A stretch of 27,381 bases of DNA, from positions 1-27,381 of the forward strand of contig JAEWVV010000185.1 of the NCBI GenBank assembly GCA_023458995.1, read 5' to 3'. The DNA comes from Bacillota bacterium. GTDB lineage: Bacteria; Bacillota_I; Bacilli_A; Acholeplasmatales; Acholeplasmataceae. The position numbers and the translations under genes were made by a program. Each line of letters opens with the position of its first letter. The first letter of the stretch is position 1. The notes beneath the pieces are model-generated. The model saw only the letters and a list, made by a program, of their open reading frames with translations. It was not told the DNA's origin and did not search any database. Positions 7,978 to 17,297 of this stretch are shown one piece after another.

Positions 7978-10354
7978 ATAATGTAATGGTTTTTAATTTC
8001 CATATTTCGTCATTATATTGTTTGATAGTGCGGTCAGAGGTGAAATGACCTGAATTTGCGATATTCGCAATTGACATTGCTAACCAGCGTGTGCGATTTT
8101 TATATGCGCTATTAGCAACTTCATGTGCTTTCACATAGGCATCAAAATCTTTCATCACGAGGAAGTAATCTGAGTTAAGCAATGCATTTAAGATATAATC
8201 GAAATGCTGTGGATTTCCTTTTAAATTACGAATAAATTGGAAGACCTTTTGTAATCTCACATCATTATCATAGATTTCACGTGGACGATAATGATTGAAT
8301 GTATAAATCTTTGTGACTTCTTCAGCAGATAAACCGAAGATCACTTCATTTTCAAAACCTGCATGGTCAACGATTTCAACGTTTGCTCCATCCATTGTTC
8401 CAATGGTAATTGCACCATTCATCATGAATTTCATATTACCAGTTCCAGATGCTTCTTTGGTTGCTGTAGAAATCTGTTCTGATAAATCAGCAGCTGGCAT
8501 AATGTATTCTGCATAGGTCACGTTATAATTTCTAACGAAAACAACTTTTAATAATTCATTTGTATCTTTATCATTGTTAATGACATCAGCTACTGTATCG
8601 ATTAACTCAATCACCATTTTTGCCATATGGTATGATGGTGCTGCTTTTGCACCAAAGATAAATGAATGTGGGAAATAAGATTCCTTAAATGTGGGATCTG
8701 ATTTAAGTCTTTGGTAGACATAAATGATATGGAGAATATTCATAAGTTGACGTTTGTACTCATGTAATCTCTTCACTTGAATATCGAAAATGCTATCAAC
8801 AGATAATTTAACCCCTGTATCAAGATAAATCTTATCTGCTAATGCTTGTTTTTTCGCACGCTTCATCAAATCAACTTCAAACTGTGTATCACGATCAAAA
8901 CGTAATTGGTCAAACTTCACAAGTTGTGTTAAATCTTTACGCCATGAAGTACCAATGCGTTTATCAAGAATACTTACTAATTCTTGATTGGTTTGCATGA
9001 GCCAACGGCGGTGTGTAATACCGTTTGTTTTATTATTGAACTTAAATGGATAAAGTTGATAGAAATTTCTCATTTCTTGCATCTTTAAGATGTTTGTATG
9101 GAGTTCAGCAACCCCGTTCACAGAAAATGAACCATATATACAAATATGTGCCATACGCACATGGTTTTGACCAATGAGTGACATCATATAGATTTGTTCT
9201 TTGTTGAAACGTCCATCAGATTCCAAAATAAATTTGAAACGACGATTCATTTCTGCAACGATTTCATAAATTCTTGGTAAAAGGTTTCTAAATATTTGAA
9301 TATTCCACTTTTCAAGAGCTTCAGATAAAATCGTATGGTTTGTAAATGCACATGTCTGTGTCGTAATATGCCAAGCATCTTCATAACCAATGCCTTCTTC
9401 ATCCATTAAAATACGCATCATTTCTGGAATGACCAATGTTGGATGCGTGTCATTGATTTGGAATGTGTAATACTTCGCAAATTCTCTAACAGAAATTCCC
9501 CATGATTTTAATTCATTCACTGCTGCTTTAACACCAGCTGCACTAAAGATATAGGATTGAATTAAACGTAGTGTTTTTCCATCTTCTGTTGAATCATCTG
9601 GATAAAGTGAATCACAGATGTTATTGGTCATCTTAATATATTCTTCACTTCGAATCACTTGTTTATCGGATGGTTCTGTCTTCCATAAACGAAGTGTGTT
9701 AACCACATTGTTTTGATCACCAATGATATCAACATCATAAGGGACAGCTTTAATCCACTGAGGATTAATTAACTTCGTATGTTCAACATAACCAAAAAGA
9801 GGAATATCAATGGCTTCCTTATCTTTACGTTCTTCCCAAATAAAGGGTTGTTCTAACCAAGGATCTTTGAGTTCAACCTGTTTATGGTCTTTAATATCTT
9901 GGAGAAAAAATCCGTGTTGATAACGTAAGCTATTTCCCATCAGTGGTAATCCTAAAGATGCTGCAGAATCGATAAAGCATGCTGCTAATCTTCCCAGGCC
10001 ACCATTACCTAATCCAGCATCGACCTCAGACTCTTCGACTTCGTTTAAGTTAAAACCAAATTCATCGAAAACTTCTTTAACTATTGGGTAGTACCCACTA
10101 TTGTAGAGGTTATTTGTAATGAGGCGACCCATTAAAAATTCCATCGAAAAATAGATGGTTTTCTTCATTTTGTTTGTTTGAATATATGCTTTTGTCTTAC
10201 TTCTTTTCTCTAAAAAATCTTCTTTAAGAAGAGTTGCTAATACGGTATAGCGCATGTTCACATCCGATTGTTCGATGCCAACATTAAATTTTGCGTTTAA
10301 AGAATCAATAAATGCTTTTTTAAACGACTCCTTTGTTAAAAATAACGTGCCCAT
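7976..10354 (-). CDS. glgP: glycogen/maltodextrin phosphorylase (GT35, PLP-dependent)
   Basis: This enzyme releases glucose-1-phosphate from the non-reducing ends of alpha-1,4 glucans. At 792 aa it is the usual bacterial length. Diagnostic sequence includes the N-terminal substrate/phosphate region GLGNGGLGRLAACFIDS (~114-130), RYQHGFF (144-150), the FGAKAAPSYHMAK segment (~567-579) and the PLP-binding motif EASGTGNMKF with the cofactor lysine at K642, followed by NGAITIGTMDGANVE. AAGGAG (10361-10366) precedes the ATG by six bases. It is the first gene of the minus-strand enzyme cluster. Its upstream region holds a candidate promoter and a LacI-type operator, and it lies just past the terminator of the ABC operon. 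In context it supplies glucose-1-phosphate from imported maltodextrin or from internally stored glucan. No other family fits. Confidence 0.97.
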   Translation of the reverse strand: MGTLFLTKESFKKAFIDSLNAKFNVGIEQSDVNMRYTVLATLLKEDFLEKRSKTKAYIQTNKMKKTIYFSMEFLMGRLITNNLYNSGYYPIVKEVFDEFGFNLNEVEESEVDAGLGNGGLGRLAACFIDSAASLGLPLMGNSLRYQHGFFLQDIKDHKQVELKDPWLEQPFIWEERKDKEAIDIPLFGYVEHTKLINPQWIKAVPYDVDIIGDQNNVVNTLRLWKTEPSDKQVIRSEEYIKMTNNICDSLYPDDSTEDGKTLRLIQSYIFSAAGVKAAVNELKSWGISVREFAKYYTFQINDTHPTLVIPEMMRILMDEEGIGYEDAWHITTQTCAFTNHTILSEALEKWNIQIFRNLLPRIYEIVAEMNRRFKFILESDGRFNKEQIYMMSLIGQNHVRMAHICIYGSFSVNGVAELHTNILKMQEMRNFYQLYPFKFNNKTNGITHRRWLMQTNQELVSILDKRIGTSWRKDLTQLVKFDQLRFDRDTQFEVDLMKRAKKQALADKIYLDTGVKLSVDSIFDIQVKRLHEYKRQLMNILHIIYVYQRLKSDPTFKESYFPHSFIFGAKAAPSYHMAKMVIELIDTVADVINNDKDTNELLKVVFVRNYNVTYAEYIMPAADLSEQISTATKEASGTGNMKFMMNGAITIGTMDGANVEIVDHAGFENEVIFGLSAEEVTKIYTFNHYRPREIYDNDVRLQKVFQFIRNLKGNPQHFDYILNALLNSDYFLVMKDFDAYVKAHEVANSAYKNRTRWLAMSIANIANSGHFTSDRTIKQYNDEIWKLKTITL

Positions 10355-10416
10355 GTCTTTCTCCTTCGTAGTTTATACACTCTTATTTTATCATGATTTT
10401 CTACTCTTCGTTCATA

Positions 10417-10430
10417 TGAGAACGCTATCG
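10417..10430. promoter_or_regulatory. LacI/CcpA-type operator (cre-like) upstream of glgP
   Basis: TGAGAACGCTATCG matches the degenerate cre consensus TGWNANCGNTNWCA at 13 of 14 positions (last base G instead of A). It starts about 4 bp downstream of the candidate -10 of the glgP promoter, so it would cover the transcription start, a classic repression position. The cognate protein may be the LacI-family regulator at 1828-2820. Confidence 0.65.
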
Positions 10431-10434
10431 TAAT

Positions 10435-10463
10435 ATTATGTTAATTTATGAGAAAAAATTTAA
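10435..10463 (-). promoter_or_regulatory. candidate promoter of the glgP operon
   Basis: Read on the minus strand, CATAAT (10440-10435) is a 5/6 match to a -10 box. Seventeen bp upstream lies TTAAAT (10463-10458), a weak 3/6 -35. It lies between the upstream terminator and the cre-like site, which is where a separate glgP promoter is expected. The assignment is by pattern only. Confidence 0.45.
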
Positions 10464-10480
10464 ACTATAAACGTAGTTTA
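10461..10480. repeat. short inverted repeat and repeated 11-mer upstream of glgP
   Basis: TAAACTA (10461-10467) and TAGTTTA (10474-10480) form a 7-bp inverted repeat with a 6-nt spacer. The 11-mer CGTAGTTTATA at 10472-10482 recurs at 10367-10377, next to the glgP ribosome site. This could be a second regulator's site or AT-rich coincidence. Confidence 0.35.
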
Positions 10481-10493
10481 TATCATATAAAGC

Positions 10494-10530
10494 AAAAAGC
10501 ATTGATGAATTAGCTTCAATCAATGCTTTT
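10494..10530 (-). terminator. rho-independent terminator of the ABC-transporter operon
   Basis: A perfect 12-bp stem (AAAAGCATTGAT at 10495-10506 with ATCAATGCTTTT at 10519-10530) has a 12-nt loop. Read on the minus strand the second arm runs into TTTTT (10498-10494). It begins 32 bp past the TAG stop of the last permease gene (10563), separating that operon from glgP. Confidence 0.9.
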
Positions 10531-10562
10531 GATTCATAAATATGATTTAACAACGTGTGATA

Positions 10563-11729
10563 CTATTCACCTGTGATTCCCGCTCTATCGATACTTTCAA
10601 TAAAGTATTTTTGGATGAACCCATACATCAGCATAATTGGAATAATTGAAAGAATTGTACCAGAGAATGCTTTCGATTCGGTAAAGTCAATATTGACGAA
10701 ATCTCCACCAGATGCATAATCTGCAGCTGATCCCCAAACACTACTTAATTGTTGGAGTAGCATGGGAATCGTCTTAATTTTACCTTCGAGATAGACGTTT
10801 GTGAAGAAGAGTTCATTCCAGTTCACTGCAAAACTATAGGTAAGTGCAATTACGAATGCAGGAAGTGCCATTGGAACAGCAATCTTAATGAAAATATAGA
10901 ATGGATTAGCACCATCGACGTGTGCTGATTCTTCAATTTGTTTTGGGATCATTCTAAAAAACTGGAAGAAAATGAGAATAAAGAATGTTGACTGCATACC
11001 TTGTCCAAGGATTGCAGGTCCCCATAAAGCAAACATTGTACCTTTAATTCCTAAAGAACCATACATGATACTAAGTGGAATGAAGAGTAATGTTTTGGGT
11101 AGGATATAGACGATAATCATCAAAAACATGATGAGTTTCTTACCCCTAAAATTAAACCTTGCAAGACCATAACCAATAATCGCACTACTGATGACTGTTA
11201 CAAATGTTGTTGTGCCTGCGACATATAAGCTATCGACATAGCTCTTTGGTAAAATCATGAATAGAACAAATAATGCACTTGCAACAATAATTAATTTCTT
11301 TGTTTGAGGTGTATAGATTCGACCGATGAGTACGACTAGTGGTCCCATGAGAACTAAAACTATCACTTTCATCGTTTCAATACCCATGTCAACATTGGGT
11401 TGATTCTTTAAAATGAAGACATTGATGATATGCTGAATAAAAGTGATATTTAAACCTAATCCCCTTAAAGCAAACCGGTAGTTATTCCAATATGGTTTTG
11501 TAGGAATCCACATAACCGTAGAGTCTACTAAATCGGTATTTGACATCAAGGAAATCATAAACATGTAGAAAATCGGATACAAGAAGACGAATGCAAACGA
11601 TATAGCAAGGAAATAAACACCAACTTTATAAAGAAGACCTTTATTTTCGCCCTGACCTAAAAAGATCTTTTTATACTTCTGCTTGTTCTTCTTGATTTCA
11701 AGCCATTTGTTTTGGATGCTTTCAATCAT
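10563..11729 (-). CDS. carbohydrate ABC transporter permease (MalG-type) with an extra membrane insertion
   Basis: This is an inner-membrane component of a binding-protein-dependent sugar importer. The 388-aa product is about 100 aa longer than usual MalG-type permeases. TM1 is at ~32-58, followed by the usual P-x-x-x-N-Y segment (PTKPYWNNY). Residues ~92-165 form an extra segment with two further hydrophobic helices (around 120-138 and 145-161) before canonical TM2 ([26 protein letters not shown]). The EAA loop that contacts the ATPase is [20 protein letters not shown] (267-286). GGAAGGTGC precedes the start, which overlaps the previous permease gene by ATGA (11726-11729). It is the last gene of the operon, with the terminator downstream. 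It is the probable partner of the permease at 11726-12619. The substrate is unknown; malto-oligosaccharide is inferred from the neighbours. Confidence 0.9.
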   Translation of the reverse strand: MIESIQNKWLEIKKNKQKYKKIFLGQGENKGLLYKVGVYFLAISFAFVFLYPIFYMFMISLMSNTDLVDSTVMWIPTKPYWNNYRFALRGLGLNITFIQHIINVFILKNQPNVDMGIETMKVIVLVLMGPLVVLIGRIYTPQTKKLIIVASALFVLFMILPKSYVDSLYVAGTTTFVTVISSAIIGYGLARFNFRGKKLIMFLMIIVYILPKTLLFIPLSIMYGSLGIKGTMFALWGPAILGQGMQSTFFILIFFQFFRMIPKQIEESAHVDGANPFYIFIKIAVPMALPAFVIALTYSFAVNWNELFFTNVYLEGKIKTIPMLLQQLSSVWGSAADYASGGDFVNIDFTESKAFSGTILSIIPIMLMYGFIQKYFIESIDRAGITGE

Positions 11730-12619
11730 GCTTTTGCACCTTCCTTCGATTGTCTATCACGCGTGATTAAATATAACAAGCTGATGACAATAATTTGAAT
11801 GACGGTGTAAATGATTGCCATCGCTGATGCGTAACCTTCACGTCTCGCACCATCGTTTCTTGATGACAATATTAAAGTATTGATCGGATTACCATCAAAG
11901 TTAGCTAAGAAGACAACGATAAAGATAATCGATACGCTCACCGCTGGATAGATTGCAGGAAGTGTAATCTTCCAGAAAATACTCCATCCGTTCGCTCCAT
12001 CCATTTGTGCCGCTTCATAAAGTGAACGATCAATCTTTTGTAGCATCGCTAAAAAGATTAAAACAGGAACGCCTGTATACCATAGCACTTCGACAATCAG
12101 TTCGAAAATGGAGATAAAGATACCGACTGCCGAAGATGGTATGAGCGTTGTCAAAATATCTAAAACAAGTCTACTTAGATTAATATCCATACCACCATAA
12201 CTGCTGATGGTGTTTAATAATTCACCATTCAAAATAATGATGGGGAGGAAGAAAATCATACGGAAGAATCCTTTACCTTTGAAATTTTGATTTAATAATA
12301 TAGCCAAAATAATCGATAGGGTAATGATTACTGGTGTAAAGACAATGGCTCTAACAACAAAGTTTTGAACTTGGATGACAAAGTCAATATCTTCTAAAAG
12401 GATACGTTCATAGTTTCTTAGCCCTATCCACGAGAACGTATATGTCGTCTGATAAAGACTGACGTTATTAAATCCAAAATAGATAATTCTACCAAATGGA
12501 TATAGGACAAGGATAAAGAATCCAAGAATCCATGGTAGGACAAATAAGTAGCCTATAATCGCATTTTTGTTTGCGATAGTGACTTTCTTTTGCCAAAAAT
12601 CATTGATCCACTTTTTCAT
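11726..12619 (-). CDS. sugar ABC transporter permease (MalF/UgpA-type)
   Basis: This 297-aa polytopic membrane protein is typical of binding-protein-dependent sugar importers. The first helix is ~21-46 ([20 protein letters not shown]), and the core region starts with [12 protein letters not shown] (~118-129). The EAA loop [21 protein letters not shown] (201-221) contacts the ATPase. The segment between the core TM2/TM3 region and the EAA loop (~132-180) looks somewhat longer than in simple MalF homologues. The ribosome site is GAGGTGATC, and the start overlaps the stop of the DUF5696 gene by ATGA (12616-12619). It is translationally coupled to the second permease downstream. Because the pair directly follows the DUF5696 gene, these two permeases probably belong functionally with DUF5696 and NHL-YIP1, though sharing the upstream binding proteins is also possible. 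No ATPase is present. Confidence 0.92.
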   Translation of the reverse strand: MKKWINDFWQKKVTIANKNAIIGYLFVLPWILGFFILVLYPFGRIIYFGFNNVSLYQTTYTFSWIGLRNYERILLEDIDFVIQVQNFVVRAIVFTPVIITLSIILAILLNQNFKGKGFFRMIFFLPIIILNGELLNTISSYGGMDINLSRLVLDILTTLIPSSAVGIFISIFELIVEVLWYTGVPVLIFLAMLQKIDRSLYEAAQMDGANGWSIFWKITLPAIYPAVSVSIIFIVVFLANFDGNPINTLILSSRNDGARREGYASAMAIIYTVIQIIVISLLYLITRDRQSKEGAKA

Positions 12620-14913
12620 ATGATCACCTCGTATGAGGAAGCACCAACAACTTTACCCAAGTAATTAAAGTCTTGATTGGTATAGTTAATGATGATGGAA
12701 ACACCATGACTATAGGTTACTTTAACGACACCTTCTGCAATAAATTGATGATTGACCATCGTTTGATTCATCGTTTCAGTTAAACCAGGTGACATATAAT
12801 CATAAAAATCTCGGAATTTACTTGATAGTAAGCCGTAATCACTGATATAAATGGAACTCATGTTGCTCTTTTTAAGGACATAAGCTGATTGGTCAGTAAT
12901 GATTGCTGATGGATATAATCCAAATTCAACCATACGTAGTAAGGAGTACTCTGTATCGCTCATGAAGTTTAAATAATCCGCATAGAAATCGACATAGCCT
13001 GATAAAACAAGTTGAACTAATGGGATTGCTGCCATGGTAAATGAATAGTTTGATGAACTAAGTGGTGCACCAAGATATGAAGAAACATAACGATATAAAT
13101 ATTCATCTGGTTGATAAATATCCATACTGATATCATTTTCTTCATAGACATCAAGTGCTTTTTGGATATCTGAAATGTTTTCTGTACGGAAAACCATTCT
13201 GTCATCATAGCCTGTAAATATACCTTTATTTAAGCTATCTAAAGATACAGAAGAGATATCATACTTATTAAGATCTTTGATATCATTTGAAACCATACTT
13301 GCAAAAAGGGATGGTCTTACGACCTGGTGTGTATAAAACATGTAAGATGTTTGTCTGTAACTGATTTGTCTTCTACTTAGGGATTGTGCAAGATAGTTCA
13401 TCTTGGAACCATAATAGCGAACATAATCATAATATTGTGAAAACTCGATGTTATTTTCATCTAAGTATTCAAGTAAATCGTTTAGATCATTTTTGCTACC
13501 GGTTGTTTTCGTACGAGAAAACTCATATTGATCGGTACGCATGTTATAAGTCATATAGCGAAGGATTAAGGATTCATACCCATCTTCAACGAGTGCTTGA
13601 GCTAGTTCTTTTGTATGCTTATATGATGTTATTTCAAGCGCTTTATTTTGGATAATACCTAAAGTGATATCAGAACCAACAATACTTACTGAGAAAGGAA
13701 CTTCTTGATGTGTCTTTCGTTTTGATTCTTGTAACAATCCTTTATCAAGAAGTATCTGTTGATAGCTTTTCGCAACCCCAACATAATCAGCTTCATCGCC
13801 ACTTAAGAAGAGGAAGGATTGTTTTAGGTTAAACTGATGTTTTTCTGGTGAAAATGAGATACGGAACTGGTTCTCATTTGCTCTTGACTGATACTGTTCA
13901 TAGGTACGTCTATAGCGGTACGAGAAATAGGTGTAGTAATAATCATTCACAACTCCAGCGGTCTTAAAGTTTAAATCTGCATAGGATGCACCTTCATCAA
14001 TATAGGCAAGAAATCCTGTATTATCAACATCATGAATCACACCATAAATGGGAAGTGTAATTCTTTGATTATCTTTAACACTTCTTACTCTTTCTGATCT
14101 CGTTAATGTTTCATAACCACGATCTGATCCATAAACGCTTTGTGAATATGTGACTCTATTTTTAGGATTTGCTTCTAAGGAAACAAGTGCGCCACTACCA
14201 TCTGGAATGACAACGTATCCATCAATTTTTGACTTAACAGAGCCAAAATACGGAAATAGGTTTATATTTCTTAAAAGATAAAACTGCTTTGTGTTATCAA
14301 AGTTGTTTGGGTTATATTCATCAATCGTTTCAAAAGGAACATAATAAGATAATGTCTTATCATTAAGACTAATATGAATATCAAATTTAATCATAATTTC
14401 TGGGTGATTGTAATCGACATGGATGATCATCCCATTTTCAGTAACTTCATAAGATGATATCGCTGCTCTTTGGTTTGTACTACCCAAAACTTGTGGGGTA
14501 TCTAAGTAAGCAATCGAAACGGGTGTCGTTTCTTTATATAAATCAAGTGTAACACCTGATTTAATAGGGTTAACGATACCTGTAGATTTACCCGCAAACG
14601 TATCATTAAAATCATATGAACTATATACATAGCCATTATCTAAAACACGAAGTGCAATCGCGAGTGTATCTGGTTCATAATAGAGTGTTAGATTATCATT
14701 TTCAGCAATTTCAATGAAACGATCAGGAATGGTTATATTGTATGTTTGAAGTGGTTTATTAGGCTGTTCAACATAAGCATTTTTACTTAAGGAAACCTCT
14801 TCTTCTAATCCGAGAGCATTCGCATCAAAACCAACATTTTGTCGGTAATTCACGAATATGATGGTAAAGATAACAACCGCAATAATTAAAACTATGGAAA
14901 TGATCTTCTTCAT
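12616..14913 (-). CDS. membrane-anchored DUF5696 protein, possible glycosidase-like TIM barrel
   Basis: The 765-aa exported protein has a single N-terminal transmembrane segment (residues ~4-22) that should act as an uncleaved anchor, with the rest outside. The N-terminal half looks beta-rich and carries [12 protein letters not shown] (232-243), which I associate with the DUF5696 family. The C-terminal half alternates hydrophobic strands and helices ([11 protein letters not shown], then [18 protein letters not shown]), like a TIM barrel of the glycosidase type. That fold assignment is inference, and catalytic acids cannot be assigned by eye. In Paenibacillus and related Firmicutes such proteins, as I recall, sit beside sugar ABC permeases and YIP1-family proteins, exactly as here. 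A strong AGGGAGGTGA (14921-14930) precedes the ATG, which overlaps the upstream stop. The molecular role is undetermined: glycan hydrolysis at the surface or a transporter-associated sensor/chaperone. Confidence 0.8.
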   Translation of the reverse strand: MKKIISIVLIIAVVIFTIIFVNYRQNVGFDANALGLEEEVSLSKNAYVEQPNKPLQTYNITIPDRFIEIAENDNLTLYYEPDTLAIALRVLDNGYVYSSYDFNDTFAGKSTGIVNPIKSGVTLDLYKETTPVSIAYLDTPQVLGSTNQRAAISSYEVTENGMIIHVDYNHPEIMIKFDIHISLNDKTLSYYVPFETIDEYNPNNFDNTKQFYLLRNINLFPYFGSVKSKIDGYVVIPDGSGALVSLEANPKNRVTYSQSVYGSDRGYETLTRSERVRSVKDNQRITLPIYGVIHDVDNTGFLAYIDEGASYADLNFKTAGVVNDYYYTYFSYRYRRTYEQYQSRANENQFRISFSPEKHQFNLKQSFLFLSGDEADYVGVAKSYQQILLDKGLLQESKRKTHQEVPFSVSIVGSDITLGIIQNKALEITSYKHTKELAQALVEDGYESLILRYMTYNMRTDQYEFSRTKTTGSKNDLNDLLEYLDENNIEFSQYYDYVRYYGSKMNYLAQSLSRRQISYRQTSYMFYTHQVVRPSLFASMVSNDIKDLNKYDISSVSLDSLNKGIFTGYDDRMVFRTENISDIQKALDVYEENDISMDIYQPDEYLYRYVSSYLGAPLSSSNYSFTMAAIPLVQLVLSGYVDFYADYLNFMSDTEYSLLRMVEFGLYPSAIITDQSAYVLKKSNMSSIYISDYGLLSSKFRDFYDYMSPGLTETMNQTMVNHQFIAEGVVKVTYSHGVSIIINYTNQDFNYLGKVVGASSYEVII

Positions 14914-17297
14914 CGTTGAATCACCTCCCTGATAATTTGCTCAGTCACATTGATGATTTGAGAATTAAGTGAATAGATGATAAATAGGAATACCCCCATA
15001 ATAAGCATCGTAAAGATACTCTTGAAGATAACACCAAACGATTCACCAACTTCATAATTATGAATCTCTTTAATCATGAAAAAGAACATTATCGCTGTCC
15101 AAATAAAGAGAATCGTGTATGGAATTGAATAGAATACACCTTCTTGATAGGTCAATACATTACTTAATGCAATCATGATAGGAGCAAAAACTAAGAGGGG
15201 TGAGAAGCTTAATGCTGTTGAAATATAGACCTGTTTAAAGGATCCTTCACCATCACTAATCAAACAAACGAAATAGTTTGCTACTACCCATAACGTTAGG
15301 ATAATTGCAAAAATACTGATTTGATATAAAACGTTAATCTGACCAGTAGGTAAGAATAAGACATTGGTAAATGAATAATACATGATTAGAATAAACGCTA
15401 AGAGAGCAAAGATTAATGTAGCTGTTCTAACGGATATATTCTTATTATGCTTAACACGATAAAATCCGTCCAATGGATGTTTCAAGAACTCTAGGACATA
15501 ACTGAGTTCAAGGAGTGTCCTTGATCTTGCTAAGAACGCTAATACTTTCTTTTTGGTGTTTCTAATATGATGTGTTTTATTATCATAAATCTTTAATCCA
15601 TAATGTAGAACGACAACAATAAGTAAAACTAAGAAGACTTTATTCAAATTACTTTCAAGCCAAGTTTGTCTAACTTGCCACATCGCATTACTCATACCAA
15701 AGCGGTAAGATGCATATTCAAACTCTTCTAATGCTCTTTCATAATTATCTGTTCGAACAAAACCATTACCAAGACCAATATGACCTAAATCAAAAACTGT
15801 GGAATATCCTAAAGCGTTATTCCATTGTTCAATCGAGCTATCAACATTACCGTTTTGATAATCTGTCATCGCTTGATGAACTGATTGAGTAAATGCTGTT
15901 GGTTCATAGATTTGAATGGCTTTACCACCCCTATCTACAACGATTAAGCGATCTCTTTGGTCAACAGCTAAACCACTTGGAAGTACAAGTAAACCTTCTT
16001 TAGGTGTGCCTACAGATTTAATACTGAAGGTAAACATTAAATTTCCGTTTGCATCATACTCATTAATCCAACCGTTATCTTCAACAACAAGCACGTTACC
16101 ATATTGACCTACCCAAAGATCAACCGCACCAACCCATCCAACGGTATTGGTACTAAAATAGTTTTTCCCTGAGACGTTAAATTTCTTGATGACGTTATCT
16201 TCAAGTGTTGATGTAACAGTATAAATAAATCCTTTTTTATCCAGTGCAATACTTGTTACATAGTCAATACTAATCTTTGACTCAACGCGAAGTTTTTGTT
16301 TCTGTACTTCAGTTAGCATCAAGGCTCTAATTTGATCGACTAAAGGTAAGCGAATAGGATTACCCGCAAAGAATGTTAAGAATTCACCTTGACTATTTAA
16401 CATGATCAATCCATTATTCGATTGAACACTTGTAATATACATGTTACCTCTTTGGTCAACCACAATCTTCTGTGGAGCAAAAGGATAACCTTCTTGGAAT
16501 ATCGGTGCTGAAGGTTTACCAAAAATGATTATTGGTTCATTCTTTTCAGCTAAAAAGTTGAACCTAAGAAGTGTTTTAGATTGATGTTCTGCAGTGACCC
16601 AGTTGAGAAGTTTACCAATGTAATCGACACGATCTGTCTTTTCTGCAATCACTTCATCTGTTACGATATCTTTGATTTGAATAATATCTCTGTTATCCTC
16701 ATTTTTTCCAATGACTTCAACAGAGTATACTGCATGACCAATTGGGGTGTTTGTTGTCCCAATAGCCTCATTTAAATAGAAGAGATCTCCCGTTGTAAGT
16801 GAGTCACTTAAATCAACGTCTTCTAACCATAAATAATATTGAGGGCTTCTATTTAATGATTTCTCACGATCAAAAACGTATATTTTTTCTCTAAAGCTAT
16901 CTGTAATATAGATTTGATTATCACGTACATAAACGTTATTAACTGCGTAAAAACCATCGTTTGCCCCTGGTTCTGATTCTAGATACGCGATTTCATCAAT
17001 ATAGTTTAAGTTTTCATCATAGATAAAGACTTTACTATGGCCAGAGTCTGTGACATAGATATAGTTTTCATGATCGATAAATACTTCTTCTGGTGTGTTT
17101 AATGAAATGTTACCAGCTGTTGTTACTTGTCCTTTAGGAACATAAGCATCCGATGTTGGAACTAATCCTCTTTCATGGTCAATCGTGTAAGTCACATAAG
17201 GCGTTTGAACAGCATTAACAACAAACAAGCTTATTGTTGAAGCCATTAATCCAACGATGAAAATGACTAAAAAAATGAGTTTCTTTGACTTTTTCAT
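14910..17297 (-). CDS. NHL-repeat / TPR / YIP1-family membrane protein
   Basis: The 795-aa protein has an N-terminal transmembrane segment (~8-29). About six NHL-type beta-propeller repeats follow, for example EVFIDHENYIYVTDSGHSKV, NVYVRDNQIYITDS, KIVVDQRGNMYITS, SIALDKKGFIYTVTS and GLAVDQRDRLIVVDRGG. A short TPR-like segment comes next (AMTDYQNGNVDSSIEQWNNAL and FVRTDNYERALEEFEYA). There is then a helix at ~552-571, a basic cytoplasmic linker and a C-terminal five-helix YIP1-like domain (FLKHPLDGFYRVKH, from ~604). Topology is probably propeller outside and YIP1 in the membrane. Its function is unknown. The propeller may bind glycan or the neighbouring surface proteins, and the YIP1 part may associate with the permeases. 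It starts by a one-base overlap (TAATG) with the preceding permease stop and overlaps DUF5696 by ATGA, so all are translationally linked. The ribosome site is weak (GGGGAT). Confidence 0.78.
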   Translation of the reverse strand: MKKSKKLIFLVIFIVGLMASTISLFVVNAVQTPYVTYTIDHERGLVPTSDAYVPKGQVTTAGNISLNTPEEVFIDHENYIYVTDSGHSKVFIYDENLNYIDEIAYLESEPGANDGFYAVNNVYVRDNQIYITDSFREKIYVFDREKSLNRSPQYYLWLEDVDLSDSLTTGDLFYLNEAIGTTNTPIGHAVYSVEVIGKNEDNRDIIQIKDIVTDEVIAEKTDRVDYIGKLLNWVTAEHQSKTLLRFNFLAEKNEPIIIFGKPSAPIFQEGYPFAPQKIVVDQRGNMYITSVQSNNGLIMLNSQGEFLTFFAGNPIRLPLVDQIRALMLTEVQKQKLRVESKISIDYVTSIALDKKGFIYTVTSTLEDNVIKKFNVSGKNYFSTNTVGWVGAVDLWVGQYGNVLVVEDNGWINEYDANGNLMFTFSIKSVGTPKEGLLVLPSGLAVDQRDRLIVVDRGGKAIQIYEPTAFTQSVHQAMTDYQNGNVDSSIEQWNNALGYSTVFDLGHIGLGNGFVRTDNYERALEEFEYASYRFGMSNAMWQVRQTWLESNLNKVFLVLLIVVVLHYGLKIYDNKTHHIRNTKKKVLAFLARSRTLLELSYVLEFLKHPLDGFYRVKHNKNISVRTATLIFALLAFILIMYYSFTNVLFLPTGQINVLYQISIFAIILTLWVVANYFVCLISDGEGSFKQVYISTALSFSPLLVFAPIMIALSNVLTYQEGVFYSIPYTILFIWTAIMFFFMIKEIHNYEVGESFGVIFKSIFTMLIMGVFLFIIYSLNSQIINVTEQIIREVIQR

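Noticed and set aside
13386..13655. 89-codon open frame on the plus strand
   Set aside because: It is antisense to the DUF5696 gene, with low-complexity composition and no start context.
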